DNA of 64,000 nt from Amycolatopsis sp. WAC 01376 (lineage in GTDB: Bacteria > Actinomycetota > Actinomycetes > Mycobacteriales > Pseudonocardiaceae): contig NZ_QHKL01000001.1 of the NCBI RefSeq assembly GCF_003947415.1, forward strand, positions 1,054,001-1,118,000, given 5' to 3'. Both the position numbers and the translations under genes were made by a program. Position 1 is the stretch's first letter; every line of letters starts with the position of its first letter. Positions 23,568-31,012 of the stretch are shown in pieces. Under the pieces are notes generated by a model. It was given only the letters and a program-made list of their open reading frames with translations. It did no database searches and was not told the DNA's origin.

Positions 23568-25207
23568 GCAACATCCAATGGCCAGAGCTGATCATCTTCA
23601 CGATCCTCTTCGCGGTGGTTACCGTGCTCGGCTTCGTCGCTTCGCGCTGGAAGGCCGGCAACACCCTCGACCACCTGGACGAATGGGGCCTCGGCGGCCG
23701 CAAGTTCGGTTCGTGGATCACCTGGTTCCTGCTCGGCGGTGACCTCTACACGGCGTACACGTTCGTCGCCGTCCCCGCGCTGATGTTCAGCGCCGGCGCG
23801 ATGGGCATGTTCGCGCTGCCGTACACGATCATCGTCTACCCGATCGTGTTGATGCCGGCGCTGCGCATGTGGTCGGTTTCCCGCGTCCGCGGCTACGTCA
23901 CCCCCGCCGACTTCGTCCGCGGCCGTTTCGGTTCGCCGACGCTGGCGTTGCTGATCGCGATCACCGGCATCATCGCGACGATGCCGTACATCGCGCTGCA
24001 GCTCGTCGGCCTCGAAGCGGTGCTGCGGACCATGGGCATCAACGGCTCCGGCGTCGTCGGCCACCTGCCGCTGCTGGTCGCCTTCATCATCCTGGCGGTC
24101 TACACCTACCAGTCCGGCCTTCGCGCGCCCGCGCTGATCGCGTTCGTCAAGGACATCCTGATCTACCTCGTGATCATCGTGGCGATCATCTACCTGCCCT
24201 CGAAGCTCGGCGGCTGGTCGGCGATCTTCGACGCGGCCGACGCCAAATTCGACAAGACGCCGTCCCAGGCGGACGGCATCCTGCTCAACGCCAACAACCA
24301 GTTGCAGTACGCGACACTGGCGCTCGGTTCGGCGCTCGCGCTGTTCCTGTACCCGCACTCGCTCACCAGCGTGCTCGCTTCGCGCGGCCGCAGCGTGATC
24401 AAGCGGAACATGGTCGCGCTCCCGGCGTACTCGCTGGTGCTGGGCCTGCTGGCGCTGCTCGGCTACGTCGCGATCAGCGCGTCGGTCTCGCCGATCACCA
24501 ACAACGCCACCGGCAAGCCCGATACGAACACCGTCGTCCCGGTGTTGTTCGACTCGCAGTTCTCGTCGTGGTTCGCCGGGATCGCGTTCGCCGCGATCGG
24601 CATCGGCGCGCTGGTGCCCGCGGCGATCATGTCGATCGCGGCGGCCAACCTGTGGACCCGCAACATCTACAAGGAGTACATCAAGAAGGACGCGACGCCG
24701 CGCCAGGAAGCGAAGCAGGCCAAGCTCGCTTCGCTGATCGTGAAGTTCGGCGCGGTGGCGTTCATCCTGTTCATCGACCCGCAGTTCTCGATCGACCTCC
24801 AGCTCATCGGCGGCGTGCTGATCCTGCAGACGCTGCCGGCGGTCGCGATCTCGCTCTACACGCGGTGGTTCCACCGCTGGGGCCTGATCGCCGGCTGGGT
24901 GGTCGGCATCGGCTGGGGCTTGGTCATGCTCTACAACATCCCGAACGCGTCGACCGGCAAGGCGCACTTCGGTGGCTCGGCGCTGAAGCTCGGCGACCTG
25001 TCGATCTTCGGCTGGCACCCGCTCAGCGGGTCGCAGTTGCAGATCTACGTCGGTTTCGTGGCGCTGGCCGCGAACCTGCTGATCGCCGTGATCTTCACGG
25101 TGATCGCGCGGCAGATGAAGGTCTTCAACGGCACGGACGACACCGAAGCCGAGGACTACCACGCCGACGAGCACGACAAGGATCTCCGCGAGATCGGCGT
25201 CCACTGA
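23564..25207 (+). CDS. mctP: Monocarboxylate uptake permease, sodium:solute symporter family
   Basis: 547 aa, about 13 transmembrane helices. Typical SSF sequence: the N-terminal LDEWGLGGRKFGSWITWFLLGGDLYTAYTFVAVPA, the GYVTPADFVRGRFGSP loop, and AIGIGALVPAAIMSIAAANLWTRNIYKEYI near residue 365. MctP proteins import lactate, pyruvate, acetate or propionate. The DUF3311 partner is coupled upstream (GTGA overlap). A strong terminator at 25223-25253 follows and lies inside the 3' end of the convergent ceramidase-like gene. Confidence 0.92.
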   Translation: MSNIQWPELIIFTILFAVVTVLGFVASRWKAGNTLDHLDEWGLGGRKFGSWITWFLLGGDLYTAYTFVAVPALMFSAGAMGMFALPYTIIVYPIVLMPALRMWSVSRVRGYVTPADFVRGRFGSPTLALLIAITGIIATMPYIALQLVGLEAVLRTMGINGSGVVGHLPLLVAFIILAVYTYQSGLRAPALIAFVKDILIYLVIIVAIIYLPSKLGGWSAIFDAADAKFDKTPSQADGILLNANNQLQYATLALGSALALFLYPHSLTSVLASRGRSVIKRNMVALPAYSLVLGLLALLGYVAISASVSPITNNATGKPDTNTVVPVLFDSQFSSWFAGIAFAAIGIGALVPAAIMSIAAANLWTRNIYKEYIKKDATPRQEAKQAKLASLIVKFGAVAFILFIDPQFSIDLQLIGGVLILQTLPAVAISLYTRWFHRWGLIAGWVVGIGWGLVMLYNIPNASTGKAHFGGSALKLGDLSIFGWHPLSGSQLQIYVGFVALAANLLIAVIFTVIARQMKVFNGTDDTEAEDYHADEHDKDLREIGVH

Positions 25208-25208
25208 G

Positions 25209-25829
25209 TCAGCTGTGAGAGGGGGCCGCGTCCTGCCGGGACGCGGCCCTTTTCGTTGAGGCGTCCGCGACGAGATAGAGCACGAGCCCGTTCAGCAGGT
25301 GCCACAGGAAGTGGGTGCCGGCGGGGAAGTTCCCGCACACCGTGTGGTCGGCCGTGCGGAACGAAAGGGACACCCCGAAGACGCCCGCGGCGACGGCGAA
25401 TCTGCGGCGGTGCTCACCCTTGAGGATGACCGCGAAGATCACCAGGCCGATCAACGCCGAGAGGTACAGCCCGCCGCCCAGCGACGCGACAAGGGCGGTG
25501 AACGCGAGGAACACGGGGACGCCGATCCAGGACAGCCTGCGGCCGACGCCGAAGAACACGTGCGGGAACACGGCGGCGTAGTACAGGACGAACACCAGGA
25601 TGAAACCGGTGTCGGCGGCCGCGGACCAGCGGGTGGCGAGCAGGTGGAAGGCCGTGCTGCCGAGGAACACCAGTCCGATGAGGACCGCGAGGACACGGCC
25701 GTTCGGTCGTCGCCAGACGGCGATCGCGGCGACCAGGAACGCGAGATTGCTGAGGCTGTTGAGCGGCTCACCCCAGAGGCCGGGGGCCAGGCGTTCGCAG
25801 TAGCCGTCGATGTACGCCGTCCAGTTCAC
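25209..25829 (-). CDS. Ceramidase-domain membrane protein
   Basis: 206 aa from GTG 25829 (VNWTAYIDGYCERLAPGLWG), the start usual for the family; a longer reading from ATG 25910 would begin within the repeat region and is less likely. About seven helices. Family motifs: YCERL...W.EP.NSLSNLAF, GSTAFHLLATRWS (zinc-type S-x-FH) and the C-terminal HFLWHLLNGLVLY with two His, which match the conserved S-H-D/H-x3-H pattern of alkaline ceramidase/PAQR-type hydrolases. Actual substrate unknown. The 3' end encodes the terminator of mctP, so the two convergent genes share DNA. Confidence 0.85.
   Translation of the reverse strand: MNWTAYIDGYCERLAPGLWGEPLNSLSNLAFLVAAIAVWRRPNGRVLAVLIGLVFLGSTAFHLLATRWSAAADTGFILVFVLYYAAVFPHVFFGVGRRLSWIGVPVFLAFTALVASLGGGLYLSALIGLVIFAVILKGEHRRRFAVAAGVFGVSLSFRTADHTVCGNFPAGTHFLWHLLNGLVLYLVADASTKRAASRQDAAPSHS
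25223..25253 (+). terminator. Terminator of mctP inside the ceramidase-like coding sequence
   Basis: GGGCCGCGTCC (25223-25233) pairs with GGACGCGGCCC (25239-25249), followed by TTTT. It lies 15 bp past the mctP stop and also encodes the last residues of the convergent protein. Confidence 0.85.
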
Positions 25830-25860
25830 CTCTCCAGATAACCGTGCCCACGTGAACTGC

Positions 25861-25882
25861 GGGTGTCGCCGGTCAGCAGGCC
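25861..25882. repeat. 22-bp direct repeat, left copy
   Basis: GGGTGTCGCCGGTCAGCAGG plus CC, identical to 26086-26107. The right copy contains the end of the sigma-factor gene (stop at 26098), so the left copy probably arose by duplication of that gene end. Confidence 0.85.
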
Positions 25883-25922
25883 CGAACGCCGACGTGTCGC
25901 GAACGCCCACTTTCGCGTGTCT

Positions 25923-26063
25923 GGATGGACGACACGCGTGATTGGACAGACAGCACCCGTGTCCAGCCGGACGACTCGCGACGGAACTCGTCCGCCTCGC
26001 GTGTCGTCCATCCAGTCACGCGTGTCGTCCGTCGGATCACGCGTGTCGTCCACTCAGTCACGC
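25923..26063. repeat. 21-bp tandem repeats with inverted copies
   Basis: Three units with exact 21-bp period begin GTGTCGTCC at 26001, 26022 and 26043 and end with CACGC; a degenerate unit precedes them. An inverted copy, GGATGGACGACACGCGTGAT, is at 25923-25942. Unit junctions read TCACGCGTGTCGTCC, with the palindrome ACGCGT. Located between the sigma-factor and ceramidase-like genes. Confidence 0.85.
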
Positions 26064-26085
26064 GCACTGCCGTCTGAACCGTTCA

Positions 26086-26107
26086 GGGTGTCGCCGGTCA
26101 GCAGGCC
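26086..26107. repeat. 22-bp direct repeat, right copy
   Basis: Identical to 25861-25882 and overlapping the last codons of the ECF sigma-factor gene. A short palindrome CTGAAC-C-GTTCAG immediately precedes it. Confidence 0.85.
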
Positions 26108-27303
26108 TCCAGGCGTCGGGTCAGGAAGCGGCGTTGCGGCTCCGAGCAGGGCAGCGCGAGCGCTCGCCGATAGTGCTCCGCGGCTCGCACAGGATCGCCT
26201 GCCCGCAGCCACAGCGCGCCGAGTACGGCGGGCAGCAGGGTGTAGTCCGGCAGGTCGGCCTCGACGGCTTCGAGTTCGGCGATCCCGGCGACGGCACCGT
26301 CCACCATGGACAGAGCGATCGCGCGGTTCAGCCGCGCCACCGGCGACGGGCGCAGCGCCAGCAGGTCGTCGTACAGGCCGACGATCCGGCGCCAGTCGGG
26401 CGGCTGGGCCGTGCTGTGGCACAGTGCGATCGCCGCCTCGACGTGGTACGCCGACATCTCCGGCCCGGTGCACGCCCGTTCGAACTGCCGTGTCCCCTCG
26501 GCGATCATCGCGTGATCCCAGCGGTCGCGGTCCTGTTCGTCGAGCAGCAGCAGATCACCGTCGCGGTCGACCCGCGCGGGCAGCCTGCTCCCCTGCAACA
26601 GCATCAGCGCCACGAGCGCCCGCACCCTCGGCAGATCCGTCTTCGGCTCGGCGAGCAGCAGCCGTCCCAGCCGGATCGCCTCACCGCACAGCTCGCCGCG
26701 CACCGCGACCTCGCCGGCCGTCGCGTCGTAGCCTTCATTGAACAGCAGGTACAGCACGGCCAGCACACTGTCCACTCTGGACTCCAGTGCGTCCGGCCCC
26801 GGCAGGCTGAGCGGTTTCCCCGACGCGCGCAGCCACTTCTTCGCCCGCACGAGCCGCTGCGCCACCGTCGCCGGTTTCGTCAGCAAGGCCGCCGCGATCT
26901 CGTTCACCCCGAGCCCGCCGACGGTCTTCAGGGTCAGCGCCACCTGCGACACCATCGGCAGCGCGGGATGGCAGCACAGCAACATCAACACGAGTTCGTC
27001 GTCCGTGCGCCGATCGGCTTCGTAGCCGTCGAGCTCCACGAGCCGCGGCAGCAGCGCGCGCAGGGTCTGCTCGCGCCGGACGACGTCCATCGCCCGGTTC
27101 CGCGCGGCCCGGAACAGCCAGCCCCGCGGATTGTCCGGGATCCCGCACCGCGGCCAGGTGCGCAGCGCCTGTTCCAGCGCGTCGGCGACGGCCTCTTCGG
27201 CCAGGTCCAGCCGTTCGGGGCCGAGCGCCCTGGCCAGCGTGGCGACGATCCGCCCGGCACTGTGCCGGAACAGATGCTCCACCACGCCGGCCGGGCGGCT
27301 CAT
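26098..27303 (-). CDS. ECF sigma factor, ECF42 type (DUF6596)
   Basis: 401 aa, about twice the size of a simple ECF sigma factor. Region 2 lies at about residues 10-78 (LAEEAVADALEQALRTWPRC, then NPRGWLFRAARNRAMDVVRRE), region 4 at about 110-165 (LTLKTVGGLGVNEIAAALLT with a helix-turn-helix). The long C-terminal part (DALESRVDSVLAVLYLLFNEGYDAT, then LNRAIALSMVDGAVAGIAEL) is the TPR-like extension of the ECF42 group. Such factors have no anti-sigma factor and sit next to YCII (DGPF) proteins, as here: the YCII gene ends 19 bp upstream. Targets usually include the DGPF gene itself. Confidence 0.92.
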   Translation of the reverse strand: MSRPAGVVEHLFRHSAGRIVATLARALGPERLDLAEEAVADALEQALRTWPRCGIPDNPRGWLFRAARNRAMDVVRREQTLRALLPRLVELDGYEADRRTDDELVLMLLCCHPALPMVSQVALTLKTVGGLGVNEIAAALLTKPATVAQRLVRAKKWLRASGKPLSLPGPDALESRVDSVLAVLYLLFNEGYDATAGEVAVRGELCGEAIRLGRLLLAEPKTDLPRVRALVALMLLQGSRLPARVDRDGDLLLLDEQDRDRWDHAMIAEGTRQFERACTGPEMSAYHVEAAIALCHSTAQPPDWRRIVGLYDDLLALRPSPVARLNRAIALSMVDGAVAGIAELEAVEADLPDYTLLPAVLGALWLRAGDPVRAAEHYRRALALPCSEPQRRFLTRRLEAC

Positions 27304-27322
27304 GACGACTCTGCCTTCGGCA

Positions 27323-27670
27323 TCATTCCTCGCAACCGCGTTCGCCGACCTTGCGTACCTCGATCGGCCCGAACTCCAGATGCGGATGCGTCGCGAAGAT
27401 CTTCTCCGCCTGGTCGAGGTCCGCGGCCTCGATCACCTGGTAGCCGCCGACGATCTCGGTGGCCTCGGTGTGCGGTCCGTCGGTCGCGCCTCCGGAACCA
27501 CGCAGCACCCGGCCGCTCTTCGACAGCCCGCCGCCGTCGACGAAGCGGCCTTCCTTCGTGCGCTCCTCCGCCCAGGCCAGGTAGTTCTCGAGCACACGTT
27601 GCGCTTCGTCAGGGCCGAGGTGGTCGTGCGAGTCCTTCGTGGCGCGGATGAAACCGATGTAGTGGGGCAT
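27323..27670 (-). CDS. YCII/DGPF-domain protein, partner of the ECF42 sigma factor
   Basis: 115 aa from ATG 27670 (MPHYIGFIRATKDSHDHLGP). YCII fold with the diagnostic ATDGPHTEATEIVGGYQVIEA segment (a DGPF variant) and the E..IFATHPHLEFGPIEVR C-terminus. Biochemical role of this family is unsettled. It is 19 bp upstream of the sigma-factor gene in the same direction, the standard arrangement for ECF42. A related protein is at 33574-33945. Confidence 0.9.
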   Translation of the reverse strand: MPHYIGFIRATKDSHDHLGPDEAQRVLENYLAWAEERTKEGRFVDGGGLSKSGRVLRGSGGATDGPHTEATEIVGGYQVIEAADLDQAEKIFATHPHLEFGPIEVRKVGERGCEE

Positions 27671-27739
27671 GGCGTCCTCCTTGGGATCGATGGTCCCTAG
27701 ACGAACAAGCGCTCCGCGAATCGACATCATCCGAACAGG

Positions 27740-28663
27740 TCACAGCTCCAGCCGCCAGGTCTGGCCGGTCAGCTCGTAACCGAAGCCCTCGATCGTCTCT
27801 TCGCCGACCAGCCGGAAACCCGCCTTCCGGTAGATCGCCCTCGCCGCGTCCAGCAGTGAGACCGTCCAGAGTTCCATCGCCGGGTAGCCGGACGCCCTCG
27901 CGAACTCGACGCACTCGCTGACCAGGCGTTTCCCGACGCCGCGGCCACGCGCGGCCGGTTCGAGGAGCAGCATCCGCAGCTTCGCGGTGATGCCGTCTTC
28001 GGCGGGCATGCAGAAGATGCTGCCGACGCGTTCCCCGTCGAGTTCGGCGATCCAGCCCGCTTGGCGAGGGTCGCCGCGCCTGTCGACGTACTCGGCGACG
28101 ACGCGGGCGACGAGCGCTTCGAAGCGTTCGTCCCAGCCGTATTCGCGGGAGTACAGGGCGCCGTGGCGGTGGACCACCCAGCCGAAGTCGCCGGGCCGGG
28201 GCGGGCGGAGGACGAGCGTGGGATTCGGGGCGCGCTCGCCGACCAGCGAGGTGATCGTGTCCATGGCGCCGAGCAGCCGATCTTGCTCGTCTTCGCCGAA
28301 CTTGCCGAGCAGCGAGCCGATCCTGCCGACCGAGCGTTGGTCGAGGACGGCGAAGGCCTTGCGGCCGTCTTCGGTCAGCCGGACGATCTGACGGCGGGCG
28401 TCCTCGTCGCTGCGCTCGCGAGTGAGGAGGCCTCGCCCCTCGAGCCTCGCGAGCAGCCTGCTCGCGTATCCGGCGTCGAGGTCGAGACGTTTGCGCAGGT
28501 CGGTGACCTGGGTGGGGTCCTGCTGTGCGAGTTCGAAGAGGACCCTGGCTTCGCTCAGGGAGTACTCGGCGTCGGCCGGTCCTTCGTCGAGGACGCCGAT
28601 CACGCCGGTGTACAGGCGGTTGAAGGCCCGGACGGTCGCCACCCGGTCCGCGGAACGATTCAT
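27740..28663 (-). CDS. MarR-GNAT fusion: regulator with acetyltransferase domain
   Basis: 307 aa. Residues 1-145 are a MarR winged helix: ADAEYSLSEARVLFELAQQD, then LRKRLDLDAGYASRLLARLE with GLLTRERSDEDARRQIVRLT as wing. Residues about 150-307 are a GNAT acetyltransferase with the acetyl-CoA loop LEPAARGRGVGKRLV. Such bifunctional proteins are common in bacteria and are thought to link gene control to acetylation or to acetyl-CoA. Two TTGA-N5-TCAA boxes lie directly upstream (28664-28697), suggesting autorepression. Confidence 0.92.
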   Translation of the reverse strand: MNRSADRVATVRAFNRLYTGVIGVLDEGPADAEYSLSEARVLFELAQQDPTQVTDLRKRLDLDAGYASRLLARLEGRGLLTRERSDEDARRQIVRLTEDGRKAFAVLDQRSVGRIGSLLGKFGEDEQDRLLGAMDTITSLVGERAPNPTLVLRPPRPGDFGWVVHRHGALYSREYGWDERFEALVARVVAEYVDRRGDPRQAGWIAELDGERVGSIFCMPAEDGITAKLRMLLLEPAARGRGVGKRLVSECVEFARASGYPAMELWTVSLLDAARAIYRKAGFRLVGEETIEGFGYELTGQTWRLEL

Positions 28664-28697
28664 TTGACCACCTCAACAGATTCGTTGACTAGGTCAA
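28664..28697 (-). promoter_or_regulatory. Paired MarR-type operator boxes
   Basis: TTGACCACCTCAA at 28664-28676 and TTGACTAGGTCAA at 28685-28697 both fit TTGA-N5-TCAA. Their centres are 21 bp apart, two helical turns, so dimers would sit on one face of the DNA. The first box abuts the start codon at 28663. Confidence 0.6.
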
Positions 28698-28755
28698 GTG
28701 TTACTCCACCGAGCGGTGAAGGCAAGAAATCTTTCCGGGGGTGGACATATGGAAA

Positions 28756-28798
28756 CCCCGTGATGCTGCCAGGTCGGGGGTCCGCCAGCATCACGGGG
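28756..28798. terminator. Strong hairpin between the 49-aa gene and the MarR-GNAT gene
   Basis: Perfect 13-bp arms, CCCCGTGATGCTG at 28756-28768 and its complement at 28786-28798, with a 17-nt loop. It follows the small minus-strand gene and probably ends its transcript, although a T tract is lacking. Confidence 0.55.
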
Positions 28799-28898
28799 TC
28801 GTAGTGGGTATCGACGCCACGTTCAGCGGCGTTACACCTCACGCACTATGTGTCGTAGGTCACTCGAATGGGCGACACCTACAACGGTTGTTGTCGGG

Positions 28899-29048
28899 TC
28901 AGCGCATGTGCGTGTGACGCGCCTGGGAGATAGCGATGAGCTCCTGACGAACGGTCGCGGTGGCCGCGGTGTCGATCGCCCGGTTCAGGGCCCGGCGAGT
29001 GCGAGCCTCGGCGCGACGGGCACGGAGCTTGGCGGCGATGTTGTTCAT
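28899..29048 (-). CDS. Small basic protein, 49 aa
   Basis: Reads MNNIAAKLRARRAEARTRRA, then LNRAIDTAATATVRQELIAI and SQARHTHMR. The first half is a strongly basic amphipathic helix (8 Arg in residues 9-24), the second half a short neutral helix. Codon-position GC is high as in neighbouring genes, and ATG 29048 has an upstream promoter-like pair, TTGGCT (29127-29132) and CATACT (29103-29108) with 18-bp spacing on the minus strand. Similar short proteins occur in related actinobacteria as far as I recall; role unknown. Confidence 0.68.
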   Translation of the reverse strand: MNNIAAKLRARRAEARTRRALNRAIDTAATATVRQELIAISQARHTHMR

Positions 29049-29336
29049 CGGTTTTTGTCATCCCCTTGGGAGTAGATCTTGCGTCTTCGTGGCTGTGCTT
29101 CTAGTATGCACCCTTTTTCACAAGGAAGCCAACGATTATCCGGTGACTTGGCACACCTGCCGATGAATCATCGGCAACAAGAGCGTAAAACCGGAGAGAT
29201 TTGGTGGTGCCGGTCACTTCTTGGTAACGCTGGAGGTCTCTAGCGTCTGGCCTATACAGCGGAAGAGGGCGCGATGAAGCGGCGGTAGGACTCTCTACCG
29301 CTTTCTAGCGCTGAGGCGATAAAGCCGCAGAGGGGC

Positions 29337-29372
29337 TTAGTCGCTGTCCTGCCTGTAAGTGATGTTCGCGGT
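29337..29372. mobile_element. Possible solo MITE end
   Basis: TAGTCGCTGTCCTGCCTGTAAGTGATGTTCGCGGT resembles the left end of the element at 55224 (TAGGCGCTGTCCTGCAAGTCATGTTCGCGGT) with few differences and one short insertion. No matching opposite end was found nearby, so this would be a remnant. Confidence 0.5.
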
Positions 29373-29440
29373 GATGCTGTGGACGGGCCGGGTGGACCGA
29401 CCCGGAGGCGAGAGCAAAGGTCCCTTGCTCTCTTGCGCGG

Positions 29441-29488
29441 TGACCGTGTGGATTTCGGGACATCTGACGCCCCAAAATCCACACAGTC
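29441..29488. repeat. Palindromic repeat, family D copy 2
   Basis: Imperfect arms: TGAC-C-GTGTGGATTTCGGGA (29441-29460) against CCCCAAAATCCACAC-A-GTCA (29470-29488). The core GGGACATCTGACGCCCC corresponds to GGGACACTGAACGTCCC of copy 1. Confidence 0.75.
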
Positions 29489-29515
29489 AGCGATGGTCCT
29501 GACAGTGAGTGAGAG

Positions 29516-29558
29516 GTGTGTGGATACAGGGACACTCAACGTCCCTATATCCACACAC
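29516..29558. repeat. Palindromic repeat, family D copy 3
   Basis: 18-bp arms with one mismatch, GTGTGTGGATACAGGGAC at 29516-29533 and its complement at 29541-29558, loop ACTCAAC. Core as in copy 1. Confidence 0.88.
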
Positions 29559-29633
29559 CCCCTCCCGCGAGAGCAAAGGTCCCCCGCTCCCTTTCCGCAG
29601 GTCAGCACACCGGCGATAAAGCCTGAGAGAGGC

Positions 29634-30824
29634 TTAGTCCCGGCCGAGCAGGTAGTGGCCGAAGTGCGGGACGGTGAAGGCGATGTGGCCGCGCTCGGCG
29701 GAGTACACGAGGCCCTTCTTCATCAGGCTGTCCCGCGCCGGTGACAGCGACGAAGGCTTGCGTCCCAGGTAGACGGCCACATCGGCGGTGCCGGCGGACT
29801 CGTCCTTGCCCTGGGTCAGCTCGGCCATCGCGAGCAGGTACTCACGCTCGGCGGGCGTCGCGCGTTCGTACCGGGAGCCGAAGAAGCCGACCGCGAGCTC
29901 CGATTCGGCCTCCGGCGCGGCGACCTGGACGTCCTTCACGGTGATGGGGTCGGCGGGCGCGGCATCCCAGGCGGCTTTGCCGTACGCCTGGATGAAGTAC
30001 GGGTATCCGCCCGACGCGTCGAACAGGGCGTCCAGCGCCTCCGGTTCGATGCCCGCGTCCTCGCGTTCGATGGGCGCCATCACCGCGAGGTCGGCGTCTT
30101 CGCGATCGAGCCTGTCGATGCGCGCGTAGCGGAACAGGCGCTCCGAGTACGACTTCGACGCCGAAAGGACCGCGGGCACGTGCGGCAGCCCCGCGCCGAC
30201 CACGACCAGCGGCGCCCCGGACTGCGAGAGCTCGTGGCAGGCGGCGCAGAGCGCGGAGACGTCCTCGGGCAGCAAGTCCTGGATCTCGTCGATCAGCAGC
30301 GCGACCCCGGTGCCGACGTCGGCCGCCAGCTCCGCGACCTCGGTGAACAGCTCGACCAGGTCGATCTCGATGTCACCCGAATCGGCGCGCCCCTGCGCGG
30401 CGGGCACGTCGATGCCGGGTTGCCAGCGGTCGCGGAGCTTCGCGTCCGGTTTGTTGGCGCGCAGCGCGAACGCCTTGAGCACGCCGAGCACCTGCTCGAC
30501 CCGGTCCGGCGCGCGATGGCGCACGGCGAGGTCGCGGATCGCGCGATGCAACGCGGCCGAAAGCGGCCGCCTGAGCTCGGTGTCCGGGCGGGCTTCGATC
30601 TTGCCCGCACCCCAGCCGTGCTTGATGGCCCGCGAGCGCAGCTCGCCCAGCAGCACGGTCTTCCCCACGCCACGCAGGCCGGTCAGCATCAGGCTGCGTT
30701 CGGGTCTCCCGCGGGCGACCCGTTCGAGCACGACCTCGAAGGCCTGGAGCTCGCGCACGCGGCCTGCCAGCTCGGGCGGCCGTTGACCGGCGCCCGGGGC
30801 GAAGGGGTTGCGGATGGGATCCAC
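29634..30824 (-). CDS. AAA ATPase with C-terminal winged-helix region (ORC/Cdc6-like)
   Basis: 396 aa from GTG 30824 (MDPIRNPFAPGAGQRPPELA); a TAGCGT -10-like box 6 nt before it suggests a leaderless mRNA, while GTG 30830 is possible. Walker A GLRGVGKTVLL near residue 50, Walker B VALLIDEIQDL, sensor-1 like LVVVGAGLP, and a C-terminal winged-helix-like region (REYLLAMAELTQGKD, then RKPSSLSPARDSLMKKGLVY). Proteins of this type are found singly in many actinobacteria; role unknown. An inverted repeat TATCGGC/GCCGATA lies just upstream and its 3' region is unusually repeat-rich. Confidence 0.85.
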   Translation of the reverse strand: MDPIRNPFAPGAGQRPPELAGRVRELQAFEVVLERVARGRPERSLMLTGLRGVGKTVLLGELRSRAIKHGWGAGKIEARPDTELRRPLSAALHRAIRDLAVRHRAPDRVEQVLGVLKAFALRANKPDAKLRDRWQPGIDVPAAQGRADSGDIEIDLVELFTEVAELAADVGTGVALLIDEIQDLLPEDVSALCAACHELSQSGAPLVVVGAGLPHVPAVLSASKSYSERLFRYARIDRLDREDADLAVMAPIEREDAGIEPEALDALFDASGGYPYFIQAYGKAAWDAAPADPITVKDVQVAAPEAESELAVGFFGSRYERATPAEREYLLAMAELTQGKDESAGTADVAVYLGRKPSSLSPARDSLMKKGLVYSAERGHIAFTVPHFGHYLLGRD

Positions 30825-30834
30825 TCTCACACGC

Positions 30835-30862
30835 TATCGGCGTTTCTAGCGTGGAGCCGATA
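30835..30862 (-). promoter_or_regulatory. Inverted repeat in the AAA ATPase promoter
   Basis: TATCGGC (30835-30841) and GCCGATA (30856-30862) separated by 14 bp containing the CTAGCG motif. It overlaps the expected promoter of the ATPase gene and may be an operator. Confidence 0.45.
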
Positions 30863-30915
30863 TTCCGCCATAGAGGGATAGGCGTGTCGCGCCGGGTTAC
30901 GCCGACCGGCGTGCA

Positions 30916-30962
30916 ATGAAGGGGCCTTTCATAGCAAATTTTGCCATGAAAGCGTCCTTCAT
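30916..30962. repeat. Palindromic repeat, family E copy 2 (imperfect)
   Basis: ATGAAGGGGCCTTTCATAGC at the left and its imperfect complement to 30962 around AAATTTT. It shares the frame GCAATGAA...GCAAATTTTGC...TTCAT with copy 1 at 51098-51144. It stands 51 bp past the stop of the MerR gene. Confidence 0.72.
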
Positions 30963-31012
30963 AGCGTCCTGGTGGCTCCGAACGGACGGGTCTGCAGCCC
31001 CGCCCCTCGGTC

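Larger units (their letters stand above)
29049..29633. other. Repeat-rich intergenic region downstream of the AAA ATPase gene
   Basis: 585 bp without a gene. From the left: probable promoter of the 49-aa gene; hairpin AGCGGTAG/CTACCGCT near 29280-29300; a duplicated copy of the ATPase gene end (29315-29337, GCGATAAAGCC...GGCTTAGTC); a sequence like one end of the MITE at 55224 (29337-29372); palindrome GAGAGCAAAGGTCCC...CTCTC (29410-29432) and a partial second copy (29569-29589); family D palindromes at 29441-29488 and 29516-29558. Confidence 0.7.

Noticed and set aside
25923..26063. Possible CRISPR array
   Set aside because: Units are contiguous without spacers, partly inverted, and no cas gene is present.
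25826..26067. Frames encoding DDTRD-type heptad repeats
   Set aside because: They are translations of the 21-bp DNA repeat; no start signal, and they overlap the ceramidase-like gene.
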